64,000 nt of DNA, from positions 372,001-436,000 of the forward strand of contig JASANG010001546.1 in assembly GCA_030248215.1 (NCBI GenBank), in the 5' to 3' direction. The notes below the pieces were generated by a model that had not been told where the DNA came from, made no database searches, and saw only the letters and a list, made by a program, of their open reading frames with translations. Shown here piece after piece: positions 58,711 to 64,000 of the stretch. The DNA is from Enoplolaimus lenunculus. Lineage: Eukaryota > Nematoda > Enoplea > Enoplida > Thoracostomopsidae. The stretch's first letter is position 1. Each line of letters starts with the position of its first letter. The translations under genes were made by a program, and so were the position numbers.

Positions 58711-59670
58711 GTACAATGAAAAAATAATGTTGCATTATGCATTTACACAAGCAGTGATAAATCCGATTATCAGCCACGCCTTGAAGTGCATTCACAAGCG
58801 TCACCTGGCGTTGCATGGTCATATAACGGGGACACCCACAAGATGCCGAAACACCCACAAAGACACACATACACACACAGGAAACATGCAAACATTTTTG
58901 TTGAAAAAATATTAAGGAAGCGCGTTTAAGCATCAAAAACAACTCAGATGTTAAAAGTTGGTCCATTTTCAAGCACAAAATATTGTTTAAAATTGAAAAT
59001 TTTCAAGTCTCCGCCTCTGTCCAAGTTTCATCGTGCGATGCCCCAAATTTTAAGGGCAACACAAAACATTGTTTTTGACTGCACAAATGCATGCATTCAT
59101 TACTGGTCTTTGGTGTAAAATATTAATTGTAAGGATGAACAACGCAGTTTCAGTCTTTTATGTTTCTCAACAACAAACATTTTGCATTTAAGATTTGCGC
59201 TTTCTCCCTGAGTTTAGACTGAAAAAATACTTTTGAACTTAAGTGAAATATGATGTTGGTTTCATCCATGCGTATTTTTGTTGAGTTATCGCCTGTATTT
59301 AAGGGATTTATTGCCAGAATCCTGTTGATTTAGGAATAAGACACCTTGGCACAACTGGGATTAACGAATAAACTGATTCTTTGGTCTGACGAACTTTCAC
59401 AATTACATAAATCGAAAGCTGAAATGATTAAAATTGAACAGTTTTCCTGCACCAGATTTGAGTTAAAAATCGGAAAATGAGTTCAATGTCGCCGACAGGC
59501 CACAATTGATTTCATTAAAATAGCGACTGTAAACCAACTGATGTTCAGATGATTCCATTTTTGTTATCGAAGCCTTGAAAACTTCAAATGCCTTCTTTAT
59601 TTCGTCCATTTCTTAAGCCTTTTTTGCAATTCAATTAATTAACGGCAATGAATCGGTGTTGCTTATATTT

Positions 59671-59676
59671 TTCAGA
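59671..59676 (+). promoter_or_regulatory. Possible spliced-leader trans-splice acceptor of the collagen gene
   Basis: A TATATTTTTCAG acceptor with its AG at 59674-59675 lies 78 bases before the collagen ATG, with no coding exon upstream. A second TTTCTCAG follows at 59681-59688. In nematodes such an outron acceptor next to a start codon is typical of spliced-leader addition. A cis-spliced 5' UTR intron is the alternative. Confidence 0.45.
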
Positions 59677-59753
59677 AACGTTTCTCAGAAGTTAAAAGTT
59701 AGTAAATTGTGACGGTTTGAGCTTAGATTTTGAATACGGAAAATAACAAAATC

Positions 59754-62700
59754 ATGGTTGAAGACGGAGCCCGAGAACAAGCGTACAAGCTTGTCGCATA
59801 TTCTGCAGTTGCATTCAGTTTTGTGTCAATTTTGGCCGTTGCTGTTACTCTTCCTGCAGTAAACAATTATGTGACGTATATGCAACAAACTGCTCAACGC
59901 GATATGGAATTTTGCCATGTAAGATTTGATTTGTTTTCAAATTCTTCAAAAACGCTAAATTGTAGTTTTCACCTGATTTTTGTGAAAAATTCGTTAATTT
60001 TTCCTTTAATTCCGTTTACCAAAATTTTGCTTTCTTCTGTCGTTTGAAATATCTGAAATGATTTTTGTTCGACGATAATAAATTTAATGATGGCATTTCT
60101 TCACACGGCGCAGATGCCATTTATTCTGGTTGACAATATTTTATTTTTAATGTTTAATTTTTAATTTGTTTTCTATTTTTTTCAGAGCGCAGCCAGAAAA
60201 GTGATGACTGGTGCATACACCAGTGGACCCGTCTACTCAAACCGCACAATTGCCAAACGTCAAACTCCTGGCTGTGAAGGTAAATTTTGTTAGAAATTCG
60301 TTTACAAACCAGCATTTTTAATTTGTTTACAACGAAAATGAATTTCAAATCTGCCTTTTTTCGTTTTGGAGCCGAAACAGTTTTTTGTTGAAAAGTTCGG
60401 CATTGTTTCATTCAACGTTGCTTGCGGAGCTGAGTGAAATGTCTTTAAGTTTTTGACGGTAAACTGGTTAAACAGTTGTGAACAAATCACTGCTCAGGCT
60501 CCAGCCCTTGATTAATGTGCCAGAGTCAGTTATGCACCATCCAGGTTATGCTGCGCTCGCCAATGTTAAAAAATGTCCATGTCATTATTATAAAGTAGCA
60601 ATAAAATTACAGCTATTTCTTGCACCAAGTAATTATTTTCACACTATTTAGCTAGTATGTCGTTTCTTTGCAGTCTATTCTTAGGACATGTTCGGAAAAT
60701 GGCAGGGTATTTTGACAATGTGTCATTTCTTGCACCATAATACAATTTACCAAAAAATTTGAATGTCATGCTTAAATTTGAATTTTCAAGCGAAATTTTG
60801 AAATTTTTCGGAAAAATTTGAGTTTTATCGGCAAAATTTGAATTTTCCCAACAAAATTTGAATTTTTCCGCCAAAATTTCAGTTTTATACCAAAATTTGA
60901 ATTTCGCGCCAAAACTTAAGTTTTCCCGCCAAAATTTAAATTTTCCCGCCACAATTTGAATTTTCCACTAAAATTTAACTTTTCCCGCCAAAATTTGAAT
61001 TTCGCGCCAAATTTTAAATTTTCCCGCCAAAACTTGAATTTTCCACCAAAATTTAACTTTTCCCGAAAAATTTGAATTTTCCCGCCAAAATTTGAATTTC
61101 CCGCCAAAATTTAAGTTTTCCCGCCAAAAATTGAATTTTACCGCAAAAATTTGAATTTTCCCGCCAAAATTTGAGTTTCCGGGACAAAATTTGAAAAATT
61201 ATAAGAAATTTTAAACTCTGCCGTTTCTAACCATTGGCCGTACTATATCCACTGTATTTTAAAAGGGTGATATTTTTACAACATTATTTTTGCCACGTCG
61301 CTTTATTTTGTAGGTCATTCGTATAGCTAGCTAATAGTTTGGACACTATTTTTAGAGAGTGTTCGCAAATTAGCTAGCTATTAAAATGGTGGGACATTTT
61401 TTGACATTGGCGAGCGCAGTATAACCTGAATGATGCATTATTGGATTACTCAGGAACCTTTTTCACGGGTGTCGACATGGGGGGAGTAGCAGCGGGCCGT
61501 GCCCCCCAAAATTAATTTGGTTTAAAAGTGAACAATCTTGAGTTGCAATTGTAAGATCGTTCCAAAAGTATGCGGTGCCACCATAAAATAATATTCTGCG
61601 GACGCCCCTGACATTGGACCAATAGCGACAATTTTATCGCTGCTCGGCTCAGCACTGCTCTTTGCCAGCTAAAAATTAACAGATGTATAAATTTTCTAAC
61701 TTTTTGACAAAATATTGCTATGAACTCAGGAAGGGTCCATGAAACAGAAAAAATCGAATTGTTTGAAATTGAAATGATTGGGGAAAGCCGTGAGAAATTC
61801 AAATATGCAAAATATTGTAAAATTTGAACATTTTTGGTAAAAAGATTCTGTCTGATACAAAACGAAACAACCGATTAAATTTAAGCTTCGGGAACGTTTT
61901 TTCAAATAAATTCCTGTAAGACGGGTAAATGGTTTATTCATACTCGTATATTCTCTATTGGTTATAGCATCAATCGCCAAAAGATCACATGTTTTGAACC
62001 AGCGAATTTTGGTTTGAATAAAACTTTATTGAATTGAACCAGATTTAATTCAGTAAAGCCAATATTTCAACTTGAATGCTCAGCCAAATATTTTGTGTTT
62101 TATTTTAAAATTCTTTTGTCGTTTGATTAACACATTTCTGTTTTATTTCATTAATTTTACTCTGTAAATTCCAATGAGTTGATTAATCAGTTCAGCTAGC
62201 GAGTTGGTTATTTCTGAATTTTAATATCAGTAAACATTAACTCACTCTGAGCTGAGTCGATTCTCACTTTGAATTGAGTTGACTCTGGGTGAGCTAGTTA
62301 ATTAACTCAGAATGAATTCAATCAACTCAAAATTCATAGTTCTGATAGTAATAAGTCATACTTAGTGATTCAACTCATTCTAAGATCAAATCAACTCACT
62401 GAAATTTACAGTGTGAGGAAATGAAACTTATGAGCTGTAAATCACTTTGTATCTGATCAGGCTGTGACCTTTTAGCTGTTTTATTTTTGTTTTCAGTTAT
62501 TTCACGTTGGCGGATGTATGAAACTCCTTTTGTCATCGGAAACCTTTTGCAGCGACAATTGAATCTTGTATTTTTCTTGTTTCAGGATGCTGTTTGCCTG
62601 GCGTTGCTGGTCCACCAGGCAAACCAGGCGCTAATGGTCGCCATGGCTATCCAGGAATGCCAGGACAACCAGGCTTCCCAGGCCGTCCATCCGCCGTCTG

Positions 62701-62777
62701 CGAAGAACCAACGCCACCTCCATGCCGACCATGCCCACCTGGACCTCCTGGACCTCCTGGACCCGGCGGACCCCGAG
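59754..62777 (+). CDS. Cuticle collagen, first three exons (gene continues past the window)
   Basis: Exons are 59754-59918, 60186-60279 and 62586-62777, with introns of phase 0 and 1; the last donor (GAG|GTAAAA at 62778) is phase 1. The 150 visible residues start MVEDGAREQAYKLV. Residues 11-55 form the nematode cuticle collagen N-terminal domain with one membrane segment (about 14-33) and the conserved EFC at its end. Exon 2 has a dibasic KRQ site (79-81), the likely place for subtilisin-type processing. Exon 3 opens with cysteines (GCEGCC), then about ten Gly-X-Y triplets (92-120), a break with three cysteines (residues 125, 133, 136), and a second Gly-Pro-Pro block that is cut by the intron. 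Cuticle collagens are secreted by the hypodermis and cross-linked into the cuticle. The upstream in-frame TAG at 59724 fixes the ATG. Intron 2 (2.3 kb) is unusually long for this family and full of repeats. The C-terminal Gly-X-Y region must lie beyond 64000 or in an exon I could not recognise. Confidence 0.93.
60533..61438. mobile_element. M10 element with expanded ~20-bp array, in collagen intron 2
   Basis: TGCACCATCCAGGTTATGC start and TATAACCTGAATGATGCA end, with TA on both sides. Positions about 60765-61195 hold some 21 copies of a ~20-bp unit (TTGAATTTTCCCGCCAAAAT). Repeat-derived open frames on the minus strand (Phe-Lys-Phe-Trp runs) are not genes. Confidence 0.8.
62228..62413. mobile_element. 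MITE with CACTGTAAATTT-type ends, in collagen intron 2
   Basis: CAGTAAACATTAACTCACTC start and GAAATTTACAGTG end; the interior is full of AACTCA/TGAGTT motifs. Confidence 0.6.
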
Positions 62778-62794
62778 GTAAAATGTTCTTTAAG

Positions 62795-63043
62795 GTTAAA
62801 CCAAGAGTCGATGATCACTCTTAGACAGGAGTGTGCAACTTTTGTTAAAAATGTGTGGCACAAAATGTACCACCGAAACAATTTGAGTAGCATACAAAAC
62901 AGCATAGAGATCCCTTAAATAAGAGGGAGTCAGCCATAACGCAAAGTTCGCTGGATACATTCTTTTGTTCACAGAATTTACTCAGTTGCACAGAAAATGG
63001 TCATTAAAAAACAAAAAAAAAAAAACAATCCACTCTTGGTTAA
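62795..63043. mobile_element. M1 element just inside collagen intron 3
   Basis: GGTTAAACCAAGAGTCGATG start and CCACTCTTGGTTAAAC end. The left edge lies 17 bases after the exon 3 splice donor. An A-rich run (63006-63024) has expanded near the right end. Confidence 0.75.
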
Positions 63044-64000
63044 ACTAATTCACTAATGACAGCGTATTTATTTGCTAAACTTAACAGCCATGTTTAAGTT
63101 GTTGCCGTGGCTGAAAATTAGAAAAACGGAATGCAACCGGAGATGGACTTAAAGCAGAATACCAGAGGCAGAGAAAGCAGTCATGGAAATTTAGCCGAAG
63201 ACGGAGGCAAAACTAGCGGTTGTATCCGGCATTAAGGTTCAAGGTCCAGCTCCTGAGGCCCAGCAAGAAAGTCTTACAAAGGACCAGTTCCTGGATGCCC
63301 CAGTTGTGTTGAGTTTGTGTGTTAATTTATCTTTGCTCGTTTTTTGCTCAAAAAATTTTAAAATTCGTCAGTTTTGTGACATAAAAGTTGCATAAAATGG
63401 CGTTTTTCTCTTCAAAACAATGCAAAAACGACTGTTTTGCTGTTGAAATAAAATTACTAATTTTGTCGCAGAAAAGCGTTTAAAGTTTCATGGTTGAGTG
63501 AACTTCACTACGGAGACTTTAGTGCAAATCAGCAAAACTGACATTTTGCGTATTTTTAAATATATTTTTTTTAATTTTTTATCACAAAATGTGTAAAAAA
63601 CCAGGATGCAAAGTTAAATAACAGTTGATATCATCAAAATATATGTAAGCATGTAAGGCATGTATGTATGTGCCTATTATATACATAACATTTTGACCTA
63701 AAAACATTGCGTTTAAATCTCCAAATATTGTCAACATTTCAGGGACAGGGAATAAAATCCCTCCCGAAATAATCGAGAGACGAAAAAATGAACTTTTAAG
63801 GGAATTTAATTCTGGTTTTGCTTATTTCAAGGACAAATTTTTACAGCCTAAAATACGGCTGTAAATTACATTTTTTCCTTTCAGTCAATTTTTTAAAACT
63901 TAAATTAAAATTTAGAACAGAAAAACTATTTTGGTGCAGTTTTGATGCATACAGAAGATAACAGATGTTTAAAATTTTTTTGCCATCTCTAAACGCAGGG
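63044..64000. other. Collagen intron 3, no recognisable exon
   Basis: A decayed CAGGGTACAACCGG-type repeat lies at about 63127-63232. The rest is AT-rich. The next collagen exon is not seen before the window ends. Confidence 0.55.

Larger units (their letters stand above)
50765..59670. other. Intergenic DNA between the Ly6 and collagen genes
   Basis: The interval contains TelA, TelB, M2, M3 and SINE-like elements, and two long AT-rich stretches (52930-53800 and 57830-58600) where I see nothing. No polyadenylation signal or promoter can be assigned with confidence. Confidence 0.55.

Noticed and set aside
58706-58915. A peptide with AFTQAVINPIIS that recalls the NPxxY end of receptor helix 7
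   Set aside because: Only one motif matches, the tyrosine is missing and the frame begins in an AAT microsatellite.
60644-61107. Minus-strand frames with Phe-Lys-Phe-Trp repeats
   Set aside because: They are products of the ~20-bp array in the M10 element.
62487-62918. A 143-codon plus-strand frame and a minus-strand frame over collagen exon 3
   Set aside because: The Gly-X-Y frame of the collagen is the real one; the others are shadows of its repetitive codons.
63247-63303. A short stretch reading Gly-Pro-Ala-Pro and later Gly-Pro-Val-Pro-Gly-Cys, possible next collagen exon
   Set aside because: Gly does not recur every third residue in a single frame and the acceptor lacks a pyrimidine tract.
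63744-63866. An open stretch after CATTTCAG at 63742, right phase to follow collagen exon 3
   Set aside because: The peptide has no Gly-X-Y pattern and soon meets a stop, so it is probably a chance acceptor.
1-64000. CRISPR arrays, prokaryotic operons, rRNA genes, or retrovirus-like and Polinton-like elements
   Set aside because: None of the required repeats or protein signatures was seen on either strand.

Overview
The window looks like nematode nuclear DNA. The evidence is a cuticle collagen gene near the right end, an ODR-2/HOT-type Ly6 gene in the middle, TTTCAG-type splice acceptors, GTAAGT donors, and many interstitial copies of the nematode telomere unit TTAGGC. Coding density is very low (about 2 kb of convincing exon in 64 kb), introns are long, and most of the rest is short inverted-repeat transposons. 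That would fit a repeat-rich enoplean nematode such as a mermithid, but this placement is inference. I saw no rRNA gene, no intact canonical tRNA, no CRISPR array, no bacterial genes and no transposase, reverse transcriptase or capsid gene.

Layout. 1-16675: no convincing gene; non-autonomous DNA transposons, including a hAT-type element with a 31-bp minisatellite (5716-6054) and a facing pair of hAT-type elements (12102-12878). 16676-16937: a possible 5' coding exon with a hydrophobic leader and a GTAAGT donor. 16938-33310: repeats, including a chain of palindromic MITEs (28205-28815) and a long telomere-like array (29326-29590). 33311-34112: a convincing Ser/Asn-rich exon ending at a GTAAGT donor. 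34397-47999: repeats, a GC-rich palindromic block (34705-34830), a 15-copy 37-bp minisatellite (46871-47422) and a possible small exon (45448-45642). 48000-50764: a three-exon gene on + for a GPI-anchored Ly6/uPAR protein of the ODR-2/HOT family; its first intron holds a cysteine-rich open exon on the minus strand (48509-48715). 50765-59675: repeats, including a SINE-like pair and a 173-bp tandem triplet. 59754-62777: the first three exons of a cuticle collagen gene that runs off the right end.

How the parts may work together. The donors at 16937, 34112 and 48273 all leave one base of a codon, and the acceptor at 49073 accepts exactly that phase. The three 5' exons could therefore be alternative leaders for one Ly6 core, as in C. 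elegans odr-2, which is known to have alternative N-termini. This is a hypothesis.

The most unusual non-coding signal is two related families of short terminal-inverted-repeat elements (called TelA and TelB here). They have GGCC...GGCC ends and 8-bp target-site duplications, and carry TTAGGC arrays inside. Together they account for 16 blocks of interstitial telomere sequence in this window. Other repeat names used below: M1 (palindromic, TAACCAAGAGTGG ends), M2 (CACTGCAAAAA ends), M3 (CTGTAGTGACCCG ends), M4 (CACTAGCGGATCC ends), M5 (CTTAAG-rich), M6 (TCTAAAAACTTAAAC ends), M7 (CAGGGTTCCAACCGG ends), M8 (TATCACCAGTTAGC ends), M9 (minisatellite-bearing CAGTGCCGGAGCAG ends) and M10 (CAGGTTATACTGCGCTCGCC ends).
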